DNA from: Prochlorococcus sp. AG-315-D17
GTDB lineage: Bacteria > Cyanobacteriota > Cyanobacteriia > PCC-6307 > Cyanobiaceae
Length of the DNA stretch: 64,000 nt
Direction: 5' to 3'
Assembly: GCA_003283685.1 (NCBI GenBank)
Contig: QBWD01000002.1
Coordinates: 1 to 64,000 of the forward strand
The notes beneath the pieces are model-generated. The model worked only from the letters and a program-made list of their open reading frames with translations, made no database searches and had not been told where the DNA came from. Positions 9,268 to 18,062 of the stretch are shown here, one piece after another; within the stretch, counting starts at the first letter, position 1; every line of letters starts with the position of its first letter. Both the position numbers and the translations under genes were made by a program.

Positions 9268-9876
9268 ATGTCTAGATACCGCGGACCTCGTCTGAGGATC
9301 ACGCGACGCTTGGGAGACCTTCCAGGTCTCACCCGGAAGGCCGCAAAAAGGTCTCATCCACCAGGTCAGCACGGCCAAGCCCGTCGCAAGCGCTCTGAAT
9401 ACGCCATAAGACTCGAAGAAAAGCAAAAACTTCGTTTTAACTATGGTATTTCTGAACGCCAGCTTGTTCGTTATGTAAAAAAAGCGCGTGCTCAGGAAGG
9501 ATCCACTGGAACAAATCTCTTAAAGCTTCTAGAAAACAGGCTCGACAACGTGTGTTTTAGAATTGGGTTTGGTCCAACAATCCCTGGTGCAAGGCAGTTG
9601 GTTAATCATGGTCATGTAACTGTTAATGGCAAAACCACAGATATAGCTAGCTATCAATGTAAAGCTGGTGATGTTATTGCTATTAGAGACAACAAAGGAA
9701 GTCAACAGTTAGCTCAAGCCAACCTAGAATTTCCAGGACTTGCTAATGTTCCTCCACACCTTGAATTAGATAAATCCAAGCTCACTGCCAAAATCACAGC
9801 AAGAACAGACAGAGAATGGGTCGCTCTTGAAATTAATGAATTGTTAGTTGTTGAGTACTATTCAAGAAAAGTATAG
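9268..9876 (+). CDS. rpsD: 30S ribosomal protein S4
   Basis: 202 residues, the usual length. The N-terminus [21 protein letters not shown] is typical of cyanobacterial and plastid S4, and the S4 RNA-binding domain follows at about residues 91-150 ([17 protein letters not shown]). S4 is a primary 16S rRNA-binding protein and assembly initiator. It is monocistronic here, and codon use is that of a highly expressed gene, with more C/G than its neighbours in the first 60 codons. Confidence 0.97.
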   Translation: MSRYRGPRLRITRRLGDLPGLTRKAAKRSHPPGQHGQARRKRSEYAIRLEEKQKLRFNYGISERQLVRYVKKARAQEGSTGTNLLKLLENRLDNVCFRIGFGPTIPGARQLVNHGHVTVNGKTTDIASYQCKAGDVIAIRDNKGSQQLAQANLEFPGLANVPPHLELDKSKLTAKITARTDREWVALEINELLVVEYYSRKV

Positions 9877-10126
9877 TCCTCAGTCACAGCCTGTATTTAT
9901 CAGGTCACAGCGACACTAATACAAACTTTATACAAACTCTTGTTACACTTTTTCTGGTTTTCAAGAGTTTTTTTGTCAACAATTTTGGAGAAAGCAAAAG
10001 AACTTGACGATAAGGGAATTGTTTTCTCATCTATAAATGATCCGGAAAGTTATATTAAGGAGAGTTAACATCTGGTTTTAAGAAATATTGAGTCATATGT
10101 ATCTTGATAGTTTTTCCCAGATTTTT

Positions 10127-10348
10127 TCAGATACCATAATGACGACTACTTTTAGGCGATAATTTTTCAATCTTAAATTGTTGGATTTGTTCTTTTTCTC
10201 TTTCTTTTCTGACTAGTCCAAAAGTACTCCTAATGGCAGACGTTATAAAGATTGCATTAATAGCTGCAACTCAAATAATTCCTAGAATAACTGTGTTAAG
10301 ACCCTCAGGTGAGCTTAAATATTCTAAAAAAGCTTCCTGGTTAAACAT
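10127..10348 (-). pseudogene. Small membrane-protein gene interrupted by an in-frame TGA
   Basis: An ATG at 10348 opens 25 codons ending in a hydrophobic run, then TGA at codon 26, after which the same frame continues for 47 convincing codons (a hydrophobic stretch, then a Lys/Glu-rich tail) to TGA at 10127. Without the TGA the product would be 73 residues with one span across the interruption. A tryptophan codon (TGG) mutated to TGA is the simplest origin. Its start lies 3 bases after the stop of the next upstream small gene. Confidence 0.5.
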
Positions 10349-10351
10349 TTA

Positions 10352-10489
10352 CTAAGCAATTAATCTTTCTACGAATAAAATAACTAAAACTCCTTTAAAG
10401 AAAATAAGCCAAAGCAACCCATAATCACTTAGACCTAGCTTAGGTTGATACCAAGCTATGAATTGCTTGTGCTTTTCTAACACTCTCAT
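10352..10489 (-). CDS. Single-span membrane micropeptide (45 aa)
   Basis: 45 codons from ATG at 10489 to TAG at 10352. A polar N-terminal half with FIAWYQPKLG is followed by one hydrophobic helix at about residues 26-42. Its ATG overlaps the TGA of the preceding gene in the ATGA arrangement, which is strong evidence of translation. I do not recognise the family. Confidence 0.6.
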   Translation of the reverse strand: MRVLEKHKQFIAWYQPKLGLSDYGLLWLIFFKGVLVILFVERLIA

Positions 10490-10659
10490 TCTTTTACCGC
10501 AATAATCTCATAATAAGGACGGTCTCCATAGTCAGCATCAGAACAACAAATATCAGCGTAAACTTCCTCTAATACATCGTATGCCTCATCATAACTATCA
10601 AAGGATTGATTTGTTAGATCGTCAACATGGTTATCATGTCTAATTAGTTTATAAATCAT
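10486..10659 (-). CDS. Small acidic hypothetical protein (57 aa)
   Basis: 57 codons from ATG at 10659. The product is acidic, has DSYDEAYDVLEEVYADICC in its centre and ends in a basic dipeptide; it looks like a compact alpha/beta fold. It is first of three minus-strand small genes, with a 4-base overlap into the second. I know of no function. The operon layout makes chance unlikely. Confidence 0.6.
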   Translation of the reverse strand: MIYKLIRHDNHVDDLTNQSFDSYDEAYDVLEEVYADICCSDADYGDRPYYEIIAVKE

Positions 10660-10825
10660 TCATCTAATATCTCTTTATTTTTTGAGTGTGCTAGTTATCA
10701 AGCCACAGGCATCGTGACGAGTGGGCTTGAATGTCTCCATAAGAACTATAGCTATGCTTCCTTTCTGCCCAATGTCCATCCTGATACAAAGCGAAGAAAC
10801 CAGGTTGTGAAAAAACTTTCACTTT

Positions 10826-10880
10826 GAAAGATAATCATTGATATGAATGCTCTCTTTGGTTCGTAGAATGATTATCTTTC
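10826..10880 (-). terminator. Stem-loop after the 85-aa gene
   Basis: 14-bp perfect inverted repeat, 10826-10839 with 10867-10880, separated by 27 bases. It begins 12 bases beyond the end of the minus-strand gene at 10892 and is a plausible terminator or 3' stabilising element. A smaller hairpin with ctttca/tgaaag arms (about 10817-10830) overlaps its edge. Confidence 0.5.
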
Positions 10881-10891
10881 TTAATTCCTAA

Positions 10892-11149
10892 TTACCATTC
10901 ATCTTTATTTTGGGTTTGATTGTTACTCTGATTTTGATTATTCCTTTGAAGAGGTATGACTGATTTTACTTCTTCTTTATCCAGAACCTCTTCAACTCCA
11001 TGAAAACTATCAGCAACAGACCTCAGAATCTTTGCAACTTCTTCGTCAGGACAGGCAAGATCTTTTTGTATCCCTTCGGCAAAGTCTTTTACTTCCTCCC
11101 AAGCATCGACTAGGACCTGAGGATCTACTGGTTTCCAATCTTTAGTCAT
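10892..11149 (-). CDS. Small conserved-looking protein with CPxE...LR.xAD.F motif (85 aa)
   Basis: Unrecognised function. A helical, acidic domain contains KDLACPDEEVAKILRSVADSF at residues 34-53, followed by a Gln/Asn-rich tail. The central motif is shared with the 71-residue protein at 39898-40113 (ELQCPPEFIAVMLRDIADAF), with the same spacing of Cys-Pro, Glu, Leu-Arg, Ala-Asp and Phe. The two therefore look like paralogues of one small family. It has no membrane segment and no signal peptide. Confidence 0.65.
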   Translation of the reverse strand: MTKDWKPVDPQVLVDAWEEVKDFAEGIQKDLACPDEEVAKILRSVADSFHGVEEVLDKEEVKSVIPLQRNNQNQSNNQTQNKDEW

Positions 11150-11621
11150 TAGTTTAGAGTTCCACTATTTAATCTACCTCTTAACACGGTATTGTTGTAT
11201 TTAATTGAAAAATCAAGATCAAAGCCAAATATTTGAGGCAGAACATCAGCACCAAAATTAATCAAACCTCAACTGAACAAAACCGAACAAACAAAGAAGA
11301 TCCCGACAACTATCAATTACCTTGATCATTCCTAAAAAATTCGTAATTGCAGTGTAAATATTGACCATTAATTCTCGTTAGCATTTGCAAAATTAATTTG
11401 TTGGTCACGTTTACTCCCTATTACACAATATTGTTTGGAAAGCTTCTTATTACTAGAACAGCTTCTCTTTTTTAGATATCCGAAGAAAAGGATGGTTTAG
11501 TTCAAACTCCTAGGAAAAGTTCAAAATCTGAATTTGATTTAAATACATAATAAAAGCTAAGTCTCAATGTCTTAAACGGCTTTTTACCTTCAATAATTTT
11601 CTATAAGAAAATCCTATCTGC
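11150..11621. other. 472-base gap without a confident gene
   Basis: No RNA gene or clear coding region is seen. A short coding-like frame on the plus strand (about 11469-11550, ending TAA) is preceded in frame by a TAG and lacks a start codon, so it may be a remnant. The 5' part includes the promoter region of the minus-strand gene at 11149. Confidence 0.4.
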
Positions 11622-11843
11622 TTGTTTTATAGATATACATTAAACTTACCTAAAGACCATAGATTCATGCAGCTATCTATTTTTGCACTTGCTTCGTCTG
11701 AATGGGGTATAGCAAGGTTTACGACAGACATTTATGCATTGATTGCGTTAGCGATTTTAGCGCGTCTTCCTTTTATGTTGCTTAAAGACAAAGTGGGATT
11801 CAGAAGTATGTGGTCTTCAGGAAGTTCATTATCCAAAAGGTAG
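11622..11843 (+). CDS. Hypothetical small membrane protein
   Basis: An open frame of 73 codons whose first codon is TTG. The ATG at 11667 (58 residues, beginning MQLSIFALASSEWG) is a more natural start. There is one hydrophobic segment at about residues 20-35 of the shorter form, then a basic, serine-rich tail. The family is not recognised. Confidence 0.4.
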   Translation: MFYRYTLNLPKDHRFMQLSIFALASSEWGIARFTTDIYALIALAILARLPFMLLKDKVGFRSMWSSGSSLSKR

Positions 11844-12032
11844 GAAAATTTAAATAAAAGACTTAAGACACAAAGAATCTGTCTGTCAATTATTCAGCTA
11901 CTGAATATATTGTCTCCATCTCTAATCTCTTAATTTTGTAAAGCAAACAGGAATAAATCCTTAAACATCTCTATTTGTTGTCACAACATAGAGTAAAAGC
12001 TTTATATTCTAAATTTTTCAGCTGGGTGATTT

Positions 12033-12218
12033 ATGAGTGGAGACAACTTGCTTACTAAACAGCCACTGAAGTTTTATTCACCAGAAGTGACTGATACAAA
12101 GATTGAATTACTAAGTCAGATGTTAGAGGCAAACGCTCAAATGAACTACTTAGATTTAGATGAGCACCACAAAGAATGGGCTAAGAATTTAGCTGACTAT
12201 TACTCTGATCTAACATAA
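12033..12218 (+). CDS. Small hypothetical protein (61 aa)
   Basis: 61 codons from ATG. The product is soluble, acidic and probably helical (IELLSQMLEANAQMNYLDLDEHHKEWAKNL in parts: SQMLEANAQM and HHKEWAKNLADY). A GGGTG-like stretch sits about nine bases upstream. I recognise no family. Amino-acid composition looks coding. Confidence 0.5.
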   Translation: MSGDNLLTKQPLKFYSPEVTDTKIELLSQMLEANAQMNYLDLDEHHKEWAKNLADYYSDLT

Positions 12219-12426
12219 TGCGTCTCTTGCTTTGAATAGTGATACTTCTAGTTTCCTAAGTTATTTAGTGACCAGCAGTGTTCGTCAAAAGCCGGTAAAA
12301 TTAGGATTAAAGCTTATAAAAAACGACAAAATATTAGAAGCCTAATTACATATAGAGCTAGTACTCAGAGGCCTCACAAGCTGAGGTGAGTAAAAATACA
12401 TAAAAGAAACTAATCCTTACCTCAAA

Positions 12427-12660
12427 CTAGTCCCATTGAGGTTTAACTCTCTCCCAGCCTGCGGCTAAAAGATTTCCCCATAGTATTACGGCAGATTGCC
12501 TACGCATACGTTTCCTAGTCTTAAGAAGAGGAACGCCACTGGCTTCGAGTCTTCCTTTGTCAACAAGTACACGAGGGTCTTCTTCCCAAGATTCCCAGTC
12601 GTACCTGAAACGAAGTATCCAAACGCCACTTCGTTCCTTGATCCATCCGTCTCTCTTCAT
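12427..12660 (-). CDS. DUF1651 family protein
   Basis: 77 residues with the marks of DUF1651, a small family largely confined to marine Synechococcus and Prochlorococcus: a Trp-rich N-terminus, SWEEDPRVLVDKGRL at about 23-37, LLKTRKRMRR at about 45-54 and GWERVKPQW near the end. It is a soluble, basic protein of unknown function. It is an isolated gene on the minus strand in a sparse region. Confidence 0.85.
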   Translation of the reverse strand: MKRDGWIKERSGVWILRFRYDWESWEEDPRVLVDKGRLEASGVPLLKTRKRMRRQSAVILWGNLLAAGWERVKPQWD

Positions 12661-13184
12661 TCAAGAGGTCCATTAATAGTACAAGCCTACTACTAATAAT
12701 CGGTCTGCGCTCAGAGTCTTGTTGAAAATCTGTCCAAATTGGCACCCATAAGCTTGAGCAACTGGAATTCAGGGCAACCAAATAAGGCTAGAACTAGCTT
12801 TCAACTGTATTACTAATAGAACAGGTCTGCAAGTTAAAACCTTCGTTATGGATCAAGCAAAAAAAGCAGAATGAGCGCCTCGACAGGAACTCGTCTCAGA
12901 TAAGGTTCTGCTATCCAAAGTGTACGCAGTGCGATCTGTTCTCATGCAAACCTTCTGTAACTTTCTGGATTCTTAGTAAATGCGTAAATCATATCCAAGA
13001 AGAACTTTGCACAAAGCAAGAAAACTGCCATAGATCTCAGTTATAGACAAAAGCTTATACTTATTCAAGAAAGGTTTAATCCTTTTACCTGACTGGTCTT
13101 TCATAAAATGAAATTATTTCGACCCTTTTTTCTTAGGGCTTTATCATGTTTTTCTCTAACCTTAAGAAAATCAACTAAATAAAT
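12661..13184. other. 524-base gap without a gene
   Basis: I see no tRNA, convincing ORF or terminator. Competing short frames occur on both strands. The last 100 bases must hold the promoter and leader of the cystathionine gamma-synthase-type gene at 13185; I found no SAM riboswitch core there. Confidence 0.5.
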
Positions 13185-14354
13185 ATGAGTTCAGAAAAAG
13201 ACGAAAGGATAATTAACCCTGGACTAAATACAAGGGTTATTCATCACAAAGAAAGTTATGCAAAAGAAACAGGGACAATAATGCCCCCCATATTTCCAAG
13301 CTCAACTTTTATTCATGGGAATGATGGTGGATTTGATTACACTCGCTCAGGTAATCCCAATTTCCGTATTCTAGAATCAGTTTTATCATCATTAGAAGAT
13401 TGCAAATATGCAAATGTATTTAGCTCTGGAGTTGCTGCAATTACAGCAATAGTTTCTTCTCTAAAAAAAGGTGACTTAATACTATGTGAAGAGAATCTTT
13501 ATGGATGTACGGTAAGGTTATTCGAGCAAGTTTTCAATCGTTTTGGATTAAAAACTGTATGGATAGACTTTACTAAGGCAATTCCTGAAGAAATTATTCC
13601 AGAGCTTAATCCTGCAATGATTTGGATAGAAAGTCCAACCAATCCACTACTCAAAATAATTGATATAAACAAAATTTGTAATATTGCGAATCAAATAAAA
13701 GTTCCAGTGGTGGTAGACAATACTTTTGCAACGCCTATTCTACAACAACCTCTTAAACTTGGGGCGACTTTATCTTTAACAAGTACTACTAAATATATTA
13801 ATGGTCATTCGGATGCTCTTGGTGGCGCAGTTTGCACAGAAAGTCCCGAATGGAATAAACGTCTCATTTTTGCACAAAAAGCACTTGGGCTAAATCCTTC
13901 TCCTTTTGATTGCTGGTTAATCACAAGAGGTGTAAAGACACTTCCCCTTCGACTAGAAAGGCAAGTCAGAAATGCATCTGAGATAGCTAATCAACTTGCG
14001 GCTCATCCACTAATAAATGTTGTTCGATATCCGTTCAGGAATGATCATCCACAAAGTAAACTAGCAAGAAAGCAAATGGTTTCTGGAGGTGCAATTGTCA
14101 CTGCAAGCCTTAATGCTAATGAAAAGACAACTTATTACTTCTGCAAAAGTCTTCGCTTCTTCAAAATGGCTGAAAGTCTAGGAGGAATTGAAAGTCTTGT
14201 TTGCCATCCAGCAACAATGACACATGCATCAGTTCCAAGGGAAACAAAATTAAAGATAGGTATAAATGATTCACTTATTCGTTTTTCTGTTGGTTGTGAA
14301 GATATTGATGACTTAATTGCAGACTTAAATCAAGCATTTGAAAAGATCTCTTGA
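13185..14354 (+). CDS. metB: Cystathionine gamma-synthase/lyase-type PLP enzyme
   Basis: 389 residues of the Cys/Met-metabolism PLP family (trans-sulfuration). Motifs in order: FDYTRSGNPN (about 47-56), the DNTFATP cofactor segment, STTKYINGHSD with Lys203 as Schiff-base lysine, and FSVGCEDIDDL at the C-terminus. It could act as cystathionine gamma-synthase, gamma-lyase or O-acetylhomoserine sulfhydrylase; sequence alone does not separate them. It overlaps the next gene, a related enzyme, and is followed by cysK. Confidence 0.85.
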   Translation: MSSEKDERIINPGLNTRVIHHKESYAKETGTIMPPIFPSSTFIHGNDGGFDYTRSGNPNFRILESVLSSLEDCKYANVFSSGVAAITAIVSSLKKGDLILCEENLYGCTVRLFEQVFNRFGLKTVWIDFTKAIPEEIIPELNPAMIWIESPTNPLLKIIDINKICNIANQIKVPVVVDNTFATPILQQPLKLGATLSLTSTTKYINGHSDALGGAVCTESPEWNKRLIFAQKALGLNPSPFDCWLITRGVKTLPLRLERQVRNASEIANQLAAHPLINVVRYPFRNDHPQSKLARKQMVSGGAIVTASLNANEKTTYYFCKSLRFFKMAESLGGIESLVCHPATMTHASVPRETKLKIGINDSLIRFSVGCEDIDDLIADLNQAFEKIS

Positions 14355-15829
14355 AAAAACGCAATTTACAAACTAACCCTTGCTGGAGCGCTAAAGATCT
14401 AGGGGAACCCCTACCAATAAGTCCTCATGCAGTTTCTGTAGCATTACCTCGCTGGCAAGATGTTGTCGACTATGAAAATAAAGATCCAGGCTGTCTAAGT
14501 TCATTAAAAGCCATTTATCCAAGATTTGGATTTAATCCTTTAATCGCTGAGCTAGCTAATAAATCTCTTAAGTTTCACGAGGAAAGCAATCAAAGCAGTT
14601 GGCCTTATCCTAATATCGATACCGCTACATGTGCTCAAAACCATTGTCATAGAGTAAATCCTAATTGCCAAACCAAAATTAAAGATTTCCTAGGATTTAA
14701 GTGTTTAATCGTCGACAAAGAAAATACTGCTTCAGCAAAAGCTTTTTGGCAGCATACAGGACTCGGTTTATCATCACGAGAAGCAGCAATTGCTCTTGGG
14801 AAGGAGGCAAAGCCATCTGGAGACAATGGCCAGAAGGCACGATATGAACTTTGTAATCGTTTAGCAAGTTTATATGATTGCGATAGAAATTTAGTTCATC
14901 TACATCGATCAGGGATGGCGGCCCTAACTACTATACTTAATGCCCTAAAAAAAATCAGAGGAAATCGCCGTATTCTTCAAGTAGGTTTTCCATATGTCGA
15001 TGTCCTGAAGCTTCCACAAGTAATTTATCAGGGTAGTGATCTTTTAGTGGAGACCTCATTAGTCCAAATCAAAAGAGAGCTCGAGGAAAGAGATCCAGCC
15101 GCCCTTATAATAGAAATACCTAGTAACCCTTTACTTCAATGTGTTGATCTAATATCTATATCAAAATTAGCCCATGAAAAAGATATTCCAGTAATAGTTG
15201 ACGATACTATTGGTTCACCTATAAATATTGACGTAACTCCTTTTGCAGATGTAATTTTCAGTTCACTAACAAAAAGCTTTGCCGGTCGCGGAGATATTCT
15301 TGCTGGTAGTGTTGTAATAAGTCCTTATTCAAAATGGAAAAATGAATTAGCAGAGACAATCCCAAATGTTGCACTCTCAACATTATCTGACTCAGATGCT
15401 ATTGAACTTGAAATAACTAGTCGAGATATAATTTATCGTCTAAAAAAGTTAAATAATGCATGCTTACGATTGAAAGAGAAATTAGAGACAAAGAAGGAAA
15501 TTGCAAAGGTTAGACATCCAAAAGACTGTAAAAACTTTAATTCTCTATTGAAGCCTGGAGGGGGATACGGCTGCCTATTATCATTTGAACTTAAAGGAGG
15601 ACTTGAAGCATCAAAAAGAGTTTATGACAGGCTAATGGTCTGCAAAGGTCCAAGTTTAGGTACAAATTTTACATTAGTTTGTCCTTATGTTTTATTGGCA
15701 CACTATAAAGAACTCCAATGGGCTAAAGAGTGCGGAGTCTCATCTCATTTACTAAGGGTATCTGTGGGTCTTGAAAATCAAGATGAATTATGGAGAAGGT
15801 TCGACTTATCAATGGAAAATAATAACTAA
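14351..15829 (+). CDS. Second Cys/Met-metabolism PLP enzyme with N-terminal extension
   Basis: 492 residues. Residues about 160-490 form a cystathionine gamma-synthase-like PLP domain with VDDTIGSPIN and SSLTKSFAGRGD, where Lys308 is the likely cofactor lysine. The N-terminal 150 residues are an extra domain with His and Cys residues (CAQNHCHRVNPNC). It starts at TTG 14351, which overlaps the TGA of the previous gene; no in-frame ATG occurs until far inside. The layout recalls long cystathionine gamma-synthases with N-terminal extensions. Function in methionine synthesis is inferred from neighbours. Confidence 0.75.
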   Translation: MKKRNLQTNPCWSAKDLGEPLPISPHAVSVALPRWQDVVDYENKDPGCLSSLKAIYPRFGFNPLIAELANKSLKFHEESNQSSWPYPNIDTATCAQNHCHRVNPNCQTKIKDFLGFKCLIVDKENTASAKAFWQHTGLGLSSREAAIALGKEAKPSGDNGQKARYELCNRLASLYDCDRNLVHLHRSGMAALTTILNALKKIRGNRRILQVGFPYVDVLKLPQVIYQGSDLLVETSLVQIKRELEERDPAALIIEIPSNPLLQCVDLISISKLAHEKDIPVIVDDTIGSPINIDVTPFADVIFSSLTKSFAGRGDILAGSVVISPYSKWKNELAETIPNVALSTLSDSDAIELEITSRDIIYRLKKLNNACLRLKEKLETKKEIAKVRHPKDCKNFNSLLKPGGGYGCLLSFELKGGLEASKRVYDRLMVCKGPSLGTNFTLVCPYVLLAHYKELQWAKECGVSSHLLRVSVGLENQDELWRRFDLSMENNN

Positions 15830-15911
15830 ATCACTACTAAGTATTATATAAACAACCAATTACAGTTATTTTCCCTAGATTTAGATAATTAGTTAAAAGT
15901 AGTTTCTTCAA

Positions 15912-16898
15912 ATGTCCAGAATCTATGAAGACAATAGTTTTGCTATTGGTCATACCCCATTGGTTAAACTTAATTCAATCACTAAAAATGCTAAGGCAAC
16001 GGTTCTAGCCAAAATAGAAGGACGTAATCCTGCTTATAGCGTCAAGTGCAGAATTGGCGCAAATATGATTTGGGATGCTGAAAAGAAAGGTTTACTAAAT
16101 AAAGACAAGGTCATTATTGAACCTACATCGGGGAATACAGGTATAGCCCTTGCATATACAGCTGCCGCAAGAGGATACAAACTTATTCTTACGATGCCAG
16201 AGTCCATGTCCATCGAGAGAAGAAGGATGATGGCTGTTTTGGGGGCTGAATTGATTCTTACTGAGGCAGCAAAAGGTATGCCTGGTGCCATCGCTAAAGC
16301 CAACGAAATAGCACAAAGTGATCCACAAAAATATTTCATGCCCGGTCAGTTTGATAACCCTGCTAATCCAGAGATACATTTCAAAACAACTGGTCCTGAA
16401 ATTTGGGATGATACAGATGGAAAAATTGACGTTCTTGTTTCTGGAGTAGGAACTGGTGGAACAATTACAGGCATTTCACGCTATATAAAGCAAGAAAGAA
16501 AGCAATCATTACTATCTGTTGCTGTTGAACCAACTCATAGTCCTGTAATAACTCAAACTCTTAATGGAGAGGAAGTAAAACCTGGCCCTCATAAAATCCA
16601 AGGGATCGGAGCTGGATTTATTCCTAAAAACCTTGACTTGTCAGTAGTCGATAAAGTCGAGCAAGTATCAAATGATGAGTCAATAGCTATGGCATTACGC
16701 CTAGCTCAAGAAGAAGGACTACTTGTCGGTATCTCTTGCGGTGCAGCAGCAGCAGCAGCAGTAAGGCTTGCGGAACAAGAAAAGTTTGCAGGGAAAACAA
16801 TAGTTGTCATTTTACCTGATCTTGCAGAAAGGTATATCTCTTCAATTATGTTTGAAAATGTCCCCGCAGGAATCATCAAAGAACCATCTCTAGCCTAG
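15912..16898 (+). CDS. cysK: Cysteine synthase (O-acetylserine sulfhydrylase)
   Basis: PLP fold-type II enzyme making cysteine from O-acetylserine and sulfide. 328 residues. [11 protein letters not shown] carries the cofactor lysine K45; [10 protein letters not shown] binds substrate and GTGGTITG binds the PLP phosphate. SVKC in place of the commoner SVKD is also found in other cyanobacterial CysK proteins, to my knowledge. It follows the two trans-sulfuration-type genes by 82 bases and may share their transcription. It converges on queA with 8 bases between. Confidence 0.93.
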   Translation: MSRIYEDNSFAIGHTPLVKLNSITKNAKATVLAKIEGRNPAYSVKCRIGANMIWDAEKKGLLNKDKVIIEPTSGNTGIALAYTAAARGYKLILTMPESMSIERRRMMAVLGAELILTEAAKGMPGAIAKANEIAQSDPQKYFMPGQFDNPANPEIHFKTTGPEIWDDTDGKIDVLVSGVGTGGTITGISRYIKQERKQSLLSVAVEPTHSPVITQTLNGEEVKPGPHKIQGIGAGFIPKNLDLSVVDKVEQVSNDESIAMALRLAQEEGLLVGISCGAAAAAAVRLAEQEKFAGKTIVVILPDLAERYISSIMFENVPAGIIKEPSLA

Positions 16899-16906
16899 GA
16901 CAAAAC

Positions 16907-18004
16907 TTACAAAATAGAATCAGGCGATATCAACATTGCATCACCATAAGAAAAAAATCGATACTTATTTTCTATTGCATTTTCATAAAGGCTCAACATA
17001 CGTTTGCGACTAAGAAAAGCACTTACTAATAGTAATAATGAGCTTTTAGGTAAGTGAAAATTTGTTAGCAAGCCATCTACTACTCCAAATTTAAATCCTG
17101 GCTTAATCACTAAGTCAACATGGGCTTCAAAAGACTTTAAAGCTCCTCCACCTAAGATAAAAGATGACTCAAGGGCTCTTACACTAGTAGTGCCTACCGC
17201 AAAAACTCGGCCACCCTTTTTTCTACAATTTTCTACTGCTTCTATAGCATCTTCATTTACTTCTACCCACTCACGATGCAAATGAAGTTGAGATAAGTCT
17301 TCCTCTTCTAAAGGCCTAAAAGTTCCAAGACCAACATGTAAGGTTATTTGAGCAAACCTAATACCTTTGTTTTTTAAAACTTCTATAAGTTTGTCACTCA
17401 AATGTAAACCTGCAGTAGGCGCAGCTATAGCTCCTGGTTTAAGAGCAAAACGAGTCTGATATTTTTCATCATGGCTAATAGATTTATCCTGTTTTATATA
17501 AGGAGGTAACGGAACTTCTCCACAGTCTTCTATTAACTTTTCCATTTGTGCCCTACTAGAAAATTCTTGTGGGAATTGAATAATTCTTCCTCCAGTACTT
17601 TCATCTTTAGCAACAACCTTTAAAAGTAAAGAACTCTTCGAAGAAATATCAAACAACAATTCATCTCCAGATCTCATACGTCTACCAGGACGAGCAAGAC
17701 AAAGCCAACGTCCTTCCCCTTGAGGTTCCATTAACAGTAACTCCGCCAAACCTCCACCTGACAATCGAACCCTCAATCTTGCTTTTAGAACACGAGTGTT
17801 ATTAACAACTAAAAGATCATCGGGTCTTAACTCATCTTTTAAATCCCATATCCTTGCATGAGTAATATTTAATGGATCAGATACTCCATTCTTTATAATC
17901 ATTAATTTAGCGGCATGTCGAGGCTCGGTAGGTGATTGCGCAATTAAATCATGAGGCAAATCATAATTATATGAACTTAAAAGATTATCTTGCAGGTTAA
18001 ACAC
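16907..18004 (-). CDS. queA: S-adenosylmethionine:tRNA ribosyltransferase-isomerase
   Basis: 365 residues. QueA transfers and isomerises the ribose of SAM to 7-aminomethyl-7-deazaguanine in tRNA, making epoxyqueuosine. Characteristic segments are [10 protein letters not shown] near the N-terminus, [21 protein letters not shown] and [19 protein letters not shown]. It is complete and single-copy. Confidence 0.95.
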   Translation of the reverse strand: MFNLQDNLLSSYNYDLPHDLIAQSPTEPRHAAKLMIIKNGVSDPLNITHARIWDLKDELRPDDLLVVNNTRVLKARLRVRLSGGGLAELLLMEPQGEGRWLCLARPGRRMRSGDELLFDISSKSSLLLKVVAKDESTGGRIIQFPQEFSSRAQMEKLIEDCGEVPLPPYIKQDKSISHDEKYQTRFALKPGAIAAPTAGLHLSDKLIEVLKNKGIRFAQITLHVGLGTFRPLEEEDLSQLHLHREWVEVNEDAIEAVENCRKKGGRVFAVGTTSVRALESSFILGGGALKSFEAHVDLVIKPGFKFGVVDGLLTNFHLPKSSLLLLVSAFLSRKRMLSLYENAIENKYRFFSYGDAMLISPDSIL

Positions 18005-18062
18005 GTCAAATAAGATATTTAATGGTTAAATTAAATTCATCCAGCTTGCCCTCACTCCATAT

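Noticed and set aside
9973..10068. 31-codon TTG-start frame after rpsD
   Set aside because: The peptide looks mildly coding but has only a TTG start and no supporting context.
13070..13184. SAM riboswitch upstream of the cystathionine gamma-synthase-type gene
   Set aside because: Looked for because of the gene's role; none of the conserved core elements are present.
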